In this document: piece by piece, positions 9,481 to 17,852 of the stretch
How the letters are laid out: each line of letters opens with the position of its first letter
How positions within the stretch are numbered: position 1 is the first letter of the stretch
Assembly: GCF_902705855.1 (NCBI RefSeq)
Contig: NZ_CACSIJ010000001.1
Location: 375,657 to 439,656, forward strand
DNA from: Zhongshania aliphaticivorans
Lineage (GTDB): Bacteria > Pseudomonadota > Gammaproteobacteria > Pseudomonadales > Spongiibacteraceae
Length of the DNA: 64,000 nucleotides
Direction: 5' to 3'
Program-made: the position numbers and the translations under genes
Notes under the pieces: model-generated
Databases searched by the model: none
Told to the model about the DNA's origin: nothing
The model's input: the letters and a program-made list of their open reading frames with translations, nothing else

Positions 9481-10860
9481 TCAGCTTCCCCTCGGAAATC
9501 TCAATATCATTCGCAGACCAGGATTATTATCTTTTAATTCAATATAACCATCATGCAGGCGCACAACCGCTTGCACTAAACTCAAGCCCAAGCCATTCCC
9601 AGGGTGCCGGCTGCGACTGTGCTCTACGCGGAAAAAACGCTGAAAAACCCGTTCGCGATCTTCCTCTGGTACACCAATACCGCTATCAGCCACTTCTATA
9701 CGTACGACACCACTTTCAACGGCTAAATTGACCTGCACGCGACCACCTTCTGGCGTGTACTTAATGGCGTTATCTACCAAATTTGCGACAGCTTGAAACA
9801 ACAAATTGCGATCGCCATAAAAGCTACCAACCTTTGCCAAACCGGTATGAAAGCTCTGCTCTTTTTCGGCGGCAAGTGGTTCATAGAGTTCGATCACATC
9901 AGACACTAAGGTGCATAAATCCACTTCAGCAAAGCCGGAGCGACGATGCCCAGTCTCTACTTGAGCAATACGCAGCAATGCACTAAAGGTTCCCAATAAG
10001 CCATCAGCCTCATCGATTAACTGCTCCAATTGCTCGCGATTAGTGGTGTCTTCGCAATTGTCGTGCAAATCGCTCAGCTTATTTCTAAGCCGGGTTAGCG
10101 GAGTACGCAGGTCGTGAGCGATATTGTCTGACACCTGCCTGACGCCCGTCATTAAGGCCTCTATGCGGTCCAGCATTTGGTTCACGCTTTCAGATAAGCG
10201 CAAAAAGTCACCACTACTGGAATGGGTTTCAATGCGCTCAGACAAGTCGCCGGTCATAATACGGCGCAGGGTAACGTTAATATGCTCAACTCGTCGCAGG
10301 GTCAGCGCGGCAACTATGGCGCCGCCAATGGTGCCGAGTAGTATGGTGGCCACCATACTACGTGTTAAGGCGCCGCCCACTAATTTAGTGCTATTTAAAA
10401 CATCGGCATAGTGACGGGCGACTAGCACGTGTTCGCCGCCGGCCAATTGACGCGAGCGCGCCACAAACTCGGTGCCAATTGAGTCTGGTACGTTGGTTAA
10501 GGATTCAAAACTAAAGCCCAGCCAGCCGTCACGATACTCTTCGCTGTCGGGCCACTCATCGAGATTACCGGCAATTTTGTTTAGATTTTCATCACCCACA
10601 AAATAAAAGAAGCGAATCAATCGATCTGGACCGCTATGAATCTTTACAAATTCATCAACCGCCGCCTCGCCACCGCTCTCATAAGCCTCGCTTAAATCAG
10701 ATAATTCACTTTTAACTGAGTGATGTACCTCAGCAAAAAAGTCGTAGGCGATAAAAGCATAGATAAGCGCCAACACCAAAAACACGGCCACACTAAGCCA
10801 TGCAACGTAACTGACCAAGAATCGGAAGGTAAAGCTGGTGAAAATTTTACTGAGAATCAT
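9481..10860 (-). CDS. membrane sensor histidine kinase
   Basis: A 459-residue kinase with membrane segments at about 15-37 and 166-188 flanking a ~130-residue periplasmic sensor region. A HAMP linker (about 189-241) follows, then the HisKA domain with the phosphorylated His249 in NIAHDLRTPL, and an HATPase domain with NLVDNAIKYT (N box), DSGIGV (G1) and GNGLGLSL (G2). The gene starts inside the 3' end of the response regulator gene, overlapping it by 14 bases, so translation is coupled. The sensor region has no motif that reveals the signal. Architecture matches the PhoQ/QseC/CzcS-like EnvZ-type kinases. Confidence 0.93.
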   Translation of the reverse strand: MILSKIFTSFTFRFLVSYVAWLSVAVFLVLALIYAFIAYDFFAEVHHSVKSELSDLSEAYESGGEAAVDEFVKIHSGPDRLIRFFYFVGDENLNKIAGNLDEWPDSEEYRDGWLGFSFESLTNVPDSIGTEFVARSRQLAGGEHVLVARHYADVLNSTKLVGGALTRSMVATILLGTIGGAIVAALTLRRVEHINVTLRRIMTGDLSERIETHSSSGDFLRLSESVNQMLDRIEALMTGVRQVSDNIAHDLRTPLTRLRNKLSDLHDNCEDTTNREQLEQLIDEADGLLGTFSALLRIAQVETGHRRSGFAEVDLCTLVSDVIELYEPLAAEKEQSFHTGLAKVGSFYGDRNLLFQAVANLVDNAIKYTPEGGRVQVNLAVESGVVRIEVADSGIGVPEEDRERVFQRFFRVEHSRSRHPGNGLGLSLVQAVVRLHDGYIELKDNNPGLRMILRFPRGS

Positions 10861-11524
10861 CCAACATATATCCAGCGCCGCGAACGGTGTTCAACAGAGG
10901 TTTATCAAAGCCCTTGTCAATCTTCTGACGCAAACGACTGATGTGCACATCAATGACGTTGGTTTGAGGATCAAAATGATAGTCCCACACGTTCTCGAGC
11001 AACATCGTGCGAGTAACAACCTGACCGGCGTGGCGCATCAGGTACTCTAGCAATTTATATTCTCTGGGCTGTAAATTAAACGGCTGCCCCGCGCGGGTAA
11101 CCTTGTGGGCAAGCAAATCCATTTCAAGATCGGCAACCTTCAAGCGAGTAACCGCTGAGCCAGCTTCTTGGCGCCGCAATATAACCTCAATACGCGCAAG
11201 CAACTCGGCAAAAGCAAAGGGCTTAACAAGATAATCGTCGCCACCCGCCTTTAAACCTTTAACCCTGTCATCCACTTCGCCCAGCGCACTCAAGATCAGC
11301 GCTGGTGTAGTGTCATTTGAGGCACGTAAGGTTTGGATAATAGTCAAACCATCCACATGTGGCAGCATACGATCAACAATTAACGCATCGTATTGTTCGG
11401 TGGTTGCTTTAACCAAGCCCGTTTTGCCATCAGCAGCGTGCTCTACTTGGTAGCCGCTTTCACGCAGGCCCTTTACGATATATTCCGCTACGCTCGCATC
11501 ATCTTCTATCAATAAGACCCGCAT
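10847..11524 (-). CDS. OmpR/PhoB-family response regulator
   Basis: A 225-residue regulator. The receiver domain has the acidic pair Asp8/Asp9, the phosphoacceptor Asp51 (IVDRMLP), the switch region LSALGE and Lys101 in VKPFAF. Residues about 130-222 are the winged-helix DNA-binding domain (LQPREYKLLEYLM, VWDYHFDPQTNVIDVHISRLRQKID, GAGYML). First gene of the two-gene operon with the kinase. It is divergent from a secreted hypothetical protein, whose 175-base upstream region has a palindrome that could be an operator for this regulator. Confidence 0.95.
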   Translation of the reverse strand: MRVLLIEDDASVAEYIVKGLRESGYQVEHAADGKTGLVKATTEQYDALIVDRMLPHVDGLTIIQTLRASNDTTPALILSALGEVDDRVKGLKAGGDDYLVKPFAFAELLARIEVILRRQEAGSAVTRLKVADLEMDLLAHKVTRAGQPFNLQPREYKLLEYLMRHAGQVVTRTMLLENVWDYHFDPQTNVIDVHISRLRQKIDKGFDKPLLNTVRGAGYMLDDSQ

Positions 11525-11632
11525 CTACACTAATCCCTTCCGCTTTTATTATAGTTTCGCCACTTTTTGCCTTCCAAAGCGAAACCCCCATCGATGAAAG
11601 ACCTAAGTTGGTGAGGTACATCTACTTATTCA

Positions 11633-11645
11633 CCCATAGTATGGG
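11633..11645. promoter_or_regulatory. Palindrome between the response regulator and a secreted protein gene
   Basis: CCCATAGTATGGG is a perfect 6-bp inverted repeat around one base. It lies in the divergent promoter region, 55 bases before the start of the secreted hypothetical gene, and is a candidate operator. The assignment is inference only. Confidence 0.35.
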
Positions 11646-11699
11646 GGCGCGTACACTTTTTTCCAACAGCTTCAGCTCCAGCAAGGGAGACTAGCAGCA

Positions 11700-12188
11700 A
11701 TGAATAATATAAAAAATGCTTACGCCTGCCTTAAACACTGTTTAAGTAAAATACACTATTTGGTCATAGTGGCCTGCGGCCTATTGCCATGCTCCGCATT
11801 TAGTAGCGACTGGGGCACAAATACTATGAACGATGTAACAGTAGCTAAATCCCAGAAGCTGAACTACCGCCCTACCATTAGTTTTTGTATAGAGCGCGAT
11901 GAAACCACGGGTAAATTCCATGCTTTCAATACCGATCAAGCTCGCTTTAACCGCGTTTGGATGGAACAAAACTCTGCCAAACATGGCAGCCTAGCGACCA
12001 AGGAGCTGATCAAAATGGGTTTTAAGGCGCTATATAAATCTTTTTATAAACGCAGTGCCGGCGCCAAACGCTTTCTTCCCGATGAAGAGGGTCGGGTTGC
12101 GGTATCGAATTATAGTGATTACAAAACCGACTACAGCGTTCACCTTAGCCGTGATTCGCTCACCTTTGGGCTTGCTATCGCCTTTTGA
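11700..12188 (+). CDS. secreted hypothetical protein
   Basis: A 162-residue protein that I cannot assign to a family. Residues about 17-36 (IHYLVIVACGLLPCSAFSSD) form a signal peptide preceded by a positively charged stretch, so it is probably exported. The mature part has a basic central helix (KELIKMGFKALYKSFYKRSAGAKRF), an SDYKTDYSVHLSRDSLTFGLAIAF end that looks like beta strands of a periplasmic or outer-membrane protein, and one cysteine. A GGGAG ribosome site lies 10 bases before the ATG. It is divergent from the two-component operon, and so may be a target or signal partner of that system. Confidence 0.65.
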   Translation: MNNIKNAYACLKHCLSKIHYLVIVACGLLPCSAFSSDWGTNTMNDVTVAKSQKLNYRPTISFCIERDETTGKFHAFNTDQARFNRVWMEQNSAKHGSLATKELIKMGFKALYKSFYKRSAGAKRFLPDEEGRVAVSNYSDYKTDYSVHLSRDSLTFGLAIAF

Positions 12189-12264
12189 TTCCAAGCCAAG
12201 CTACACCCATTGAAGCCACCCCTGTTACAATACCCGCCGTTTATAATATGCGGATTCATCGCCA

Positions 12265-12804
12265 ATGCCTTCAAAGCCCAAAACTGCGAGCAAAACACCT
12301 TCTGCCGATACATCTACGACCATCGCTGCGTACGAAGGGCCGCCAGGGGTATTTAAGCGCATTGCCGTTATCGTCTACGACGCATTCTTACTATTTGCAG
12401 TCCTCTTTGTCGCAACATTAATTCCTGCCTACTTTCTTAGTCCGGAATCTTTTGTTGCAAACCCCGCCACCAATAGTGTGGTGCACGAATTAGACATTCC
12501 CTTGCAGGGATGGATTTACCGCAGCTACTTGCTGGTTTTGATCATCATATTTTATAGCTGGTTCTGGCGAAAAAGCGGCCAAACACTGGGAATGCAGGCT
12601 TGGCGCATTAAGCTAGAAAGCACAAACGGCGGTAAACCAAGCTGGAGGCAATGTATTATTCGGGTGCTCGTGGCGGGGGTATCACTTGCGGCAGGTGGCT
12701 TAGGCTACTGGTGGATATGGATTGACCGAGACCGCCGCGCTTGGCATGACCGCGCATCAAATACCGTATTACGCTCTATTCCAAAAGAGAAGAAAAAAGC
12801 CTAG
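12265..12804 (+). CDS. RDD-family membrane protein
   Basis: A 179-residue inner membrane protein. A 25-residue Thr/Ser-rich cytoplasmic start is followed by the RDD family arginine and aspartate in RIAVIVYD, three hydrophobic segments (about 40-58, 85-100 and 130-150) and the second conserved segment RDRRAWHDRASNT. RDD proteins have been linked to ion transport, but this member's function is not known. The gene is convergent with lptG and shares a bidirectional terminator with it. Confidence 0.88.
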   Translation: MPSKPKTASKTPSADTSTTIAAYEGPPGVFKRIAVIVYDAFLLFAVLFVATLIPAYFLSPESFVANPATNSVVHELDIPLQGWIYRSYLLVLIIIFYSWFWRKSGQTLGMQAWRIKLESTNGGKPSWRQCIIRVLVAGVSLAAGGLGYWWIWIDRDRRAWHDRASNTVLRSIPKEKKKA

Positions 12805-12824
12805 ATCATTGATCAGGCTTTTTT
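12793..12824. terminator. Bidirectional terminator between the RDD gene and lptG
   Basis: AAAAAAGCCT...GATCA pairs with TGATC..AGGCTTTTTT, with a single-base bulge on the left arm. The T-run lies downstream on both strands, and the stops of both convergent genes lie within or beside the hairpin. Confidence 0.85.
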
Positions 12825-13874
12825 CATTAGCATATACGTGCCCGCAATAAAGCAAACACATATTGGCAGCAGACTGGCGTATATCGGGTCAAAACCATAG
12901 ACCATACTCGACGGCCCAAGAATGTCCTGCAGTGTTCTAAACACAATGCCGACCATCACCCCAACAAACACCCTAAAACCCATCGTGACGTTGCGTAGCG
13001 GGCCAAATATAAATGAGATGGCGACCAGTACCATCCCCATAATAGTGAGGGGCTGCAGTAATTTATTCCAAAACGCCAACTCATAGTCGCCAGCATTCAA
13101 ACCCTGCTTATTCAGGTATTGCGCATATCGCCACAAACCACTTATTGATAAATCTTTAGGATCTAGCACCAGTATGTTCAACAATTCTGGCGACAACCCC
13201 GTGCTCCATGGCTGTTGAGGAATAAACTCAAACTGCGCGCCTTTAGGCGTAAGCGTGACCACTTTTGCAGCCTCTAAGGTCCACTTCCCCTCGGTGTAAT
13301 AGGCGCGCTCAGCAAAAATATTTTGCTCTAGCTGCCGATCCTGATCAAAACTAAAGATACTCACGCCAAACAAAACCCCGTTCGGCTGCACCGCGTTAAA
13401 GTGCATAAACTGCTGTCCCTCGCGGTGCCACATACCGTGTTGCGAATGAATGGCTGAGGTTTTTTGAAGGGCTACCGCACGCTGACTTTCCGCGATCTGC
13501 TGCGACGCCGGTGCCACATACTCCGCAACCAGCAAACCTAATAAGGTAATTGCCAAGGTCGGCTTAATCACCGCAAACACTAATTTACTTGTAGAAACAC
13601 CGGCTGCGCGCATCACTATTAATTCACTGCTGCTCGCCAAGGTACCCAAACCCGCTAGACACCCAACCAAGGCCGCAAAGGGCAGATAGTCGTAAAAGCT
13701 ACCTGGCGCGGTTAAACCAACGTATTGCAATACCGACCAAAAAGTATAGTTGCCCCGCACATCTTTTAAGCCATCAATTAAGGCCGACAAAAGATCTATA
13801 CCCACTATCACCAACAACACCAATATGATGGAGCCTGCAACAGTACGACCAATATAGCGATTTAGTTTAGTCAC
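12813..13874 (-). CDS. lptG: LPS export system permease LptG
   Basis: A 353-residue YjgP/YjgQ-family permease. Three N-terminal membrane helices (about 12-35, 58-85, 100-122), a periplasmic beta-jellyroll of about 130 residues, and three C-terminal helices (about 275-350) make the family architecture. Together with LptF and the LptB ATPase (not in the window) it extracts lipopolysaccharide from the inner membrane. It starts with GTG overlapping the last 8 bases of lptF. The assignment as LptG rather than LptF rests on gene order and on the shorter length. Confidence 0.95.
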   Translation of the reverse strand: MTKLNRYIGRTVAGSIILVLLVIVGIDLLSALIDGLKDVRGNYTFWSVLQYVGLTAPGSFYDYLPFAALVGCLAGLGTLASSSELIVMRAAGVSTSKLVFAVIKPTLAITLLGLLVAEYVAPASQQIAESQRAVALQKTSAIHSQHGMWHREGQQFMHFNAVQPNGVLFGVSIFSFDQDRQLEQNIFAERAYYTEGKWTLEAAKVVTLTPKGAQFEFIPQQPWSTGLSPELLNILVLDPKDLSISGLWRYAQYLNKQGLNAGDYELAFWNKLLQPLTIMGMVLVAISFIFGPLRNVTMGFRVFVGVMVGIVFRTLQDILGPSSMVYGFDPIYASLLPICVCFIAGTYMLMKKA

Positions 13875-14979
13875 GGCGGCGCCTCCAGTTAAGCCACCAG
13901 TGCCGCAACATGCTGTCTCGGTAAAGCAGTATTAAGCCCAGCAATAAAAACGCAGCATGAACAACCCACATACCGGGAAACACTGGCCACTCGCCTTTCG
14001 CAATCGCATCGCGAATCGCGTTTAGACACACCAGATACACCATATAAATCATAAACGCAGGAAACATTTTACCGTAGCGGCCACGACGATGATCAGTTTT
14101 GCTCAAGGACACCGCAATAATCGCCGCAATAGGCACAAGTAAGCCCAAAGAAATACGCCACTGAATAGCCGCAATATCTTCCAATGCGGTAGAGCCCCAA
14201 AGATCTGCGGTATCTTTGCCGTCTAATTCCTGCCGATAGGTTTTTACTTCTGAATCTCTAATCAATTGATCAAGCCTGGCGAAGCTGGTTACTTGATAAT
14301 CCATAAATCCAGATTCACCGACATAACGCACACCGTCATCTAATACCAAATAACGCTGCCCCGATTTTCTGTCGATTTCAAAGCGGCCTTGTTCAGCGGT
14401 CACTACCGATATTAATGGCCGACCGCCATCGACAACTGGCTCCGGCTGGGCAATAAACACGCCCTGCATCGTCTGGTCATCGCGATCAGCCCTTTCAATA
14501 TAGGTTACTCGACCACTGCCTCTATCTAAGCGGAAACGGCCTTCTACCGCCGCCTTTACACCAATTTCCGAACGGCTCTCTGCCAGTAATTCAACATACG
14601 CTTGAATTCCCGAAGGGGTCACTACCAAACTGATATAAGCAACGACACCAGCAGTGAAAAAGGCGGGGATCAAGGTATAACTCAATAAGCGCCGCCGACT
14701 CATACCACAGGCACTCATCACCGTCATTTCGCTGTCAACGTACAGGCGTCCGTAGGAAAGGAGGATGCCGATAAATAAACCGAGCGGGAGTACAACCTCA
14801 AGAAAATTAGGCAGGCGATACATCATTACCCAAAACAAGACTTCTGGCGCAAAATCTCCAGACGCAACCTGCCCCAGATATTTCACAAATCGCCCGCTCA
14901 TAATAATAACGAGCAATGTCAGCGTGACAGCGAACACTGTCTTTAGCATTTCGCTAGCGAGGTACCTAAATAAAATCAA
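13867..14979 (-). CDS. lptF: LPS export system permease LptF
   Basis: A 370-residue partner of LptG with the same six-helix plus jellyroll plan, starting MILFRYLASEML. The only start codon before the conserved region is TTG at 14979. The C-terminus is strongly basic (WWLNWRRRRD). It is transcribed divergently from pepA, the arrangement found throughout gammaproteobacteria. Confidence 0.95.
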   Translation of the reverse strand: MILFRYLASEMLKTVFAVTLTLLVIIMSGRFVKYLGQVASGDFAPEVLFWVMMYRLPNFLEVVLPLGLFIGILLSYGRLYVDSEMTVMSACGMSRRRLLSYTLIPAFFTAGVVAYISLVVTPSGIQAYVELLAESRSEIGVKAAVEGRFRLDRGSGRVTYIERADRDDQTMQGVFIAQPEPVVDGGRPLISVVTAEQGRFEIDRKSGQRYLVLDDGVRYVGESGFMDYQVTSFARLDQLIRDSEVKTYRQELDGKDTADLWGSTALEDIAAIQWRISLGLLVPIAAIIAVSLSKTDHRRGRYGKMFPAFMIYMVYLVCLNAIRDAIAKGEWPVFPGMWVVHAAFLLLGLILLYRDSMLRHWWLNWRRRRD

Positions 14980-15341
14980 ACAACCATATCTCCACCGCCC
15001 CTATCGGCACCCAATCACAATACGAGCACCAAGTATTTACGCCTTACTGAAACCTCAGCATAACGTAACGAGCGGCGCCAAGACGAGGCAAAAATCAGCG
15101 CAAAAGCAACGTTTACTAGAGTAAATGAGCATTTTAAGCTAGTTTTTAACGCTGTATTGACGAGCGCAGTAGTTATGCCGAGGCTTCTTACTATTTCACG
15201 CGCAGATGATACCCTTTACACTACGGCCAGAATACAGCCTTATAATATATTGATAGCGCAAGGGCTTAATGCCCAAGCTAGAAAGTCATAATATAACGGC
15301 GTGCATTAACACTAATCCGCCCATCGTCTGCGAGTAAATCC
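14980..15341. other. lptF / pepA divergent promoter region
   Basis: This 362-base region holds promoters for both directions. The left two thirds is a long imperfect palindrome (15051-15186). To its right a TATAAT at 15241-15246 could be a pepA -10 box, but the best upstream TTTACA is 20 bases away, which is longer than optimal. Confidence 0.45.
15051..15186. repeat. Imperfect ~136-bp palindromic element
   Basis: The outer ends are inverted copies (AACCTCAGCATAAC against GTTATGCCGAGGCTT) and the centre is the near-perfect palindrome TTTACTAGAGTAAA at 15112-15125. Further partial complementarity lies between. It resembles a small dispersed intergenic palindrome (MITE- or REP-like); no second copy is visible in this window. 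Confidence 0.5.
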
Positions 15342-16823
15342 ATGCAAATTAGTCTAAAGCCCTTTAAAGATGTCTCTACCGTTAACACCGACTGCCTCAT
15401 TCTCATTGTTGATCGCACACTGAGTGCAGACATCGCTAAAGCCGCAGATTCCGCCACTGGTGGTGCCATCAGCCATATCATTAGCCGAGGCGACTTTAGC
15501 GCTAAAACAGCGGAAACACTTTACTTACCATCCATTAGCGGCCTAAAAGCCCAGCGCTTGCTCATCATCGGCAAGGGCGAAAACAGCGAATTGAAAGACA
15601 GCGAATTTGATAAAATCATTAACGCCGCAATTAATGCAGCTGGCAATGCCGACTGCAAAGACATTAGCATCATGCTCGACAATATTAGCGTCGCTGATCG
15701 CAAAGCTCCTTGGCAGTATCAACGCGTCGCGCAACTGATAAGCACCGCTAGCTACCGCTATACCGCCACCGTCAGCAAACCAAAACCGGCACTATCAATT
15801 CGCCGAGTGACCCTGCAGGGTGCCAACACCGACGCAAACCGTAGCGCGATTCACGCCGGCACCAGTATCGGCAAAGGTATAAACGTCGCCCGTAATTTAG
15901 GGGATTTACCAGGCAATATCTGCACACCAAACTATCTTGCCAGCGAGGCCCGTGCATTGGCTCGTAAATTCGAATCAATTACCGTTAGTGTGCTCGACGA
16001 AAAAAAAATGGCGCAGCTGGGTATGCACTCCCTACTGTCTGTATCTGCGGGCAGCGACCAGCCTGCGCGACTTATCGTTATTGAACACAAGGGGGGCAAA
16101 AAAACCGATAAGCCCCATGTGCTAGTTGGCAAAGGCGTAACATTTGACACTGGCGGCATCAGCCTAAAGCCTGGCGCGAAAATGGATGAAATGAAGTACG
16201 ACATGTGCGGCGCCGCTAGTGTTGTCGGCACAATGAACGCCGTTGCCGACATCGGATTAAAACTCAATGTTGTTGGTATTATCGCCGCCGCCGAAAATAT
16301 GCCCAGTGGCAGCGCTACCAAACCTGGCGATGTGGTTACCAGTATGTCTGGGCAGACTATCGAAATTCTTAACACCGACGCGGAAGGTAGATTGGTACTG
16401 TGCGATGCACTCACCTATGCAGGTAAATTTAAACCTGCCTCGGTAATCGATATAGCCACGCTGACCGGCGCCTGCGTTGTCGCATTGGGTAAACATGCCG
16501 CCGGCTTATTCAGTAATAACGATGACCTTGCCGACGAGCTGCTAAAAAGCGGCCAGCTAGCCCAAGACCGCGCTTGGCATATGCCTCTATGGGATGACTA
16601 CCAAGCACAGCTAGACAGCAACTTTGCCGATATCGCCAATATTGGCGGCCCCGAGGCTGGTAGCGTTACCGCAGCCTGCTTCTTGTCACGATTCACAAAA
16701 GACTACCGCTGGGCTCACCTTGATATCGCCGGTGCAGCGTGGAACGGCGGTGCCAATAAAGGAGCGACTGGTCGCCCCGTAGGTCTACTTTGCCAATATC
16801 TTTCTAGCAAGGCTGGCAACTAG
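15342..16823 (+). CDS. pepA: leucyl aminopeptidase PepA
   Basis: A 493-residue M17 aminopeptidase. The C-terminal catalytic domain includes the di-zinc and active-site segments VGKGVTFDTGGISLKP, MKYDMCGAASV and the family signature NTDAEGRL at residues 344-351. In Escherichia coli PepA also binds DNA for Xer recombination and carAB control; that role here is only possible. It begins the pepA-holC-hypothetical-valS series with gaps of 4 and 6 bases, so these genes are cotranscribed at least as far as the hypothetical gene. Confidence 0.97.
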   Translation: MQISLKPFKDVSTVNTDCLILIVDRTLSADIAKAADSATGGAISHIISRGDFSAKTAETLYLPSISGLKAQRLLIIGKGENSELKDSEFDKIINAAINAAGNADCKDISIMLDNISVADRKAPWQYQRVAQLISTASYRYTATVSKPKPALSIRRVTLQGANTDANRSAIHAGTSIGKGINVARNLGDLPGNICTPNYLASEARALARKFESITVSVLDEKKMAQLGMHSLLSVSAGSDQPARLIVIEHKGGKKTDKPHVLVGKGVTFDTGGISLKPGAKMDEMKYDMCGAASVVGTMNAVADIGLKLNVVGIIAAAENMPSGSATKPGDVVTSMSGQTIEILNTDAEGRLVLCDALTYAGKFKPASVIDIATLTGACVVALGKHAAGLFSNNDDLADELLKSGQLAQDRAWHMPLWDDYQAQLDSNFADIANIGGPEAGSVTAACFLSRFTKDYRWAHLDIAGAAWNGGANKGATGRPVGLLCQYLSSKAGN

Positions 16824-16827
16824 ATTA

Positions 16828-17250
16828 ATGACACTGATTGATTTCCACATTCTCGACCACAGTGATAGCTGCGCGGCAATGCATTACGCTTGCCGCCTGA
16901 CTGAAAAAGCATGGCGCGCTGGTCATCAAGTATATTTACACTGCGAAGATGTCGATGCGACTGAAGCGCTTGACGCGATGCTCTGGCTATATCGCGACGA
17001 AAGCTTCATTCCCCACAGTCGCCACCCTGCCGACAACAACCCGGTATTAGTAGGCTGCGGTGAGCATGCTGGCGAACATTGCGATGTATTAGTTAATCTC
17101 GCCAAAGACGTTCCCGCATTTTTCAGCCGCTTTAAACGCTTGGCAGAAATAGTCAACCAACAAAGCGATAGCCTAAGCTCATCGCGAGAGCGATACGGCT
17201 TCTACAAAAACCGCGGCTACCCATTAAAAACCCATACCATTAAAGGCTAA
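16828..17250 (+). CDS. holC: DNA polymerase III chi subunit
   Basis: A 140-residue HolC protein: the N-terminal DFHILD, HYACRLTEKAWRAGHQVYLHCED, the LWLYRDESFIPHS segment and the ILVN-like VLVNLAKDVPAFFSRFKRLAEIV are family landmarks. Chi links the clamp loader to single-stranded DNA-binding protein. Position between pepA and valS is the standard one. Confidence 0.95.
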   Translation: MTLIDFHILDHSDSCAAMHYACRLTEKAWRAGHQVYLHCEDVDATEALDAMLWLYRDESFIPHSRHPADNNPVLVGCGEHAGEHCDVLVNLAKDVPAFFSRFKRLAEIVNQQSDSLSSSRERYGFYKNRGYPLKTHTIKG

Positions 17251-17256
17251 TTTCTA

Positions 17257-17682
17257 ATGGCAGAGGACAAAGGCCCATTACTGGGAGAACTCGAAGAGCT
17301 AAAAGCGGTACTGCGAGAGCAGCGTGGCGTAGACTTAGCCGCCATCCCCCTCCTTGACGATATTATTGAAAACGAAGCGAGCCCTGAATTTGCCGACACC
17401 AACTTGGCAAACACCGACACAGCCTTTGACGACGAACATATTGGCATTGCAGATGAACCAATACTCGACGGCAGCCATATAGATAACGATGATAGCGAGG
17501 CGCCTGCGGATAATTTCACCACGCATTATTCCGACGACGGCAACTACGAACGCGAAATTTTTATGCAAGAAGTCATCGACTCGATGATGCCAGAAATAGA
17601 AGCAAAACTACGCAGCCGTCTATTAGGTTTAGACGAATCTATTTTAGCGCGCTGGCACGCCCAACTTCACACCAACAAATAA
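17257..17682 (+). CDS. conserved hypothetical protein between holC and valS
   Basis: A 141-residue acidic protein. An N-terminal helix (LLGELEELKAVLREQRGVDLAAIPLLDDII) is joined by a very acidic, probably disordered linker of about 70 residues to a C-terminal helix (MQEVIDSMMPEIEAKLRSRLLGLDESILARW). Pseudomonads and relatives often carry a gene of this kind at the same locus. The start lies six bases after holC. Function is unknown; a link to the DNA polymerase clamp loader is suggested only by position. Confidence 0.75.
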   Translation: MAEDKGPLLGELEELKAVLREQRGVDLAAIPLLDDIIENEASPEFADTNLANTDTAFDDEHIGIADEPILDGSHIDNDDSEAPADNFTTHYSDDGNYEREIFMQEVIDSMMPEIEAKLRSRLLGLDESILARWHAQLHTNK

Positions 17683-17852
17683 GACACTAAGATGATGAAA
17701 AATCGGTCTTCTTTTTAGCCAGCCCGCCTAAAACTCAGTATACTTGAGCACTTTTTAATCGCCGAGCCTCCACGCTGATCACCAATTGCCTCAGCCTGCG
17801 CGGCGCCATTAACACGACCTGAAAAATCAGGCCAACACGCCACAGAGACACA

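Noticed and set aside
9481-11524. Assigning the two-component pair a named system (QseBC, PhoPQ, CzcRS)
   Set aside because: The sensor region gives no diagnostic motif and no target genes lie next to it.
15932-16414. 160-codon minus-strand frame within pepA
   Set aside because: Fully antisense to the conserved aminopeptidase coding region; Ser/Pro-rich translation typical of a shadow frame.
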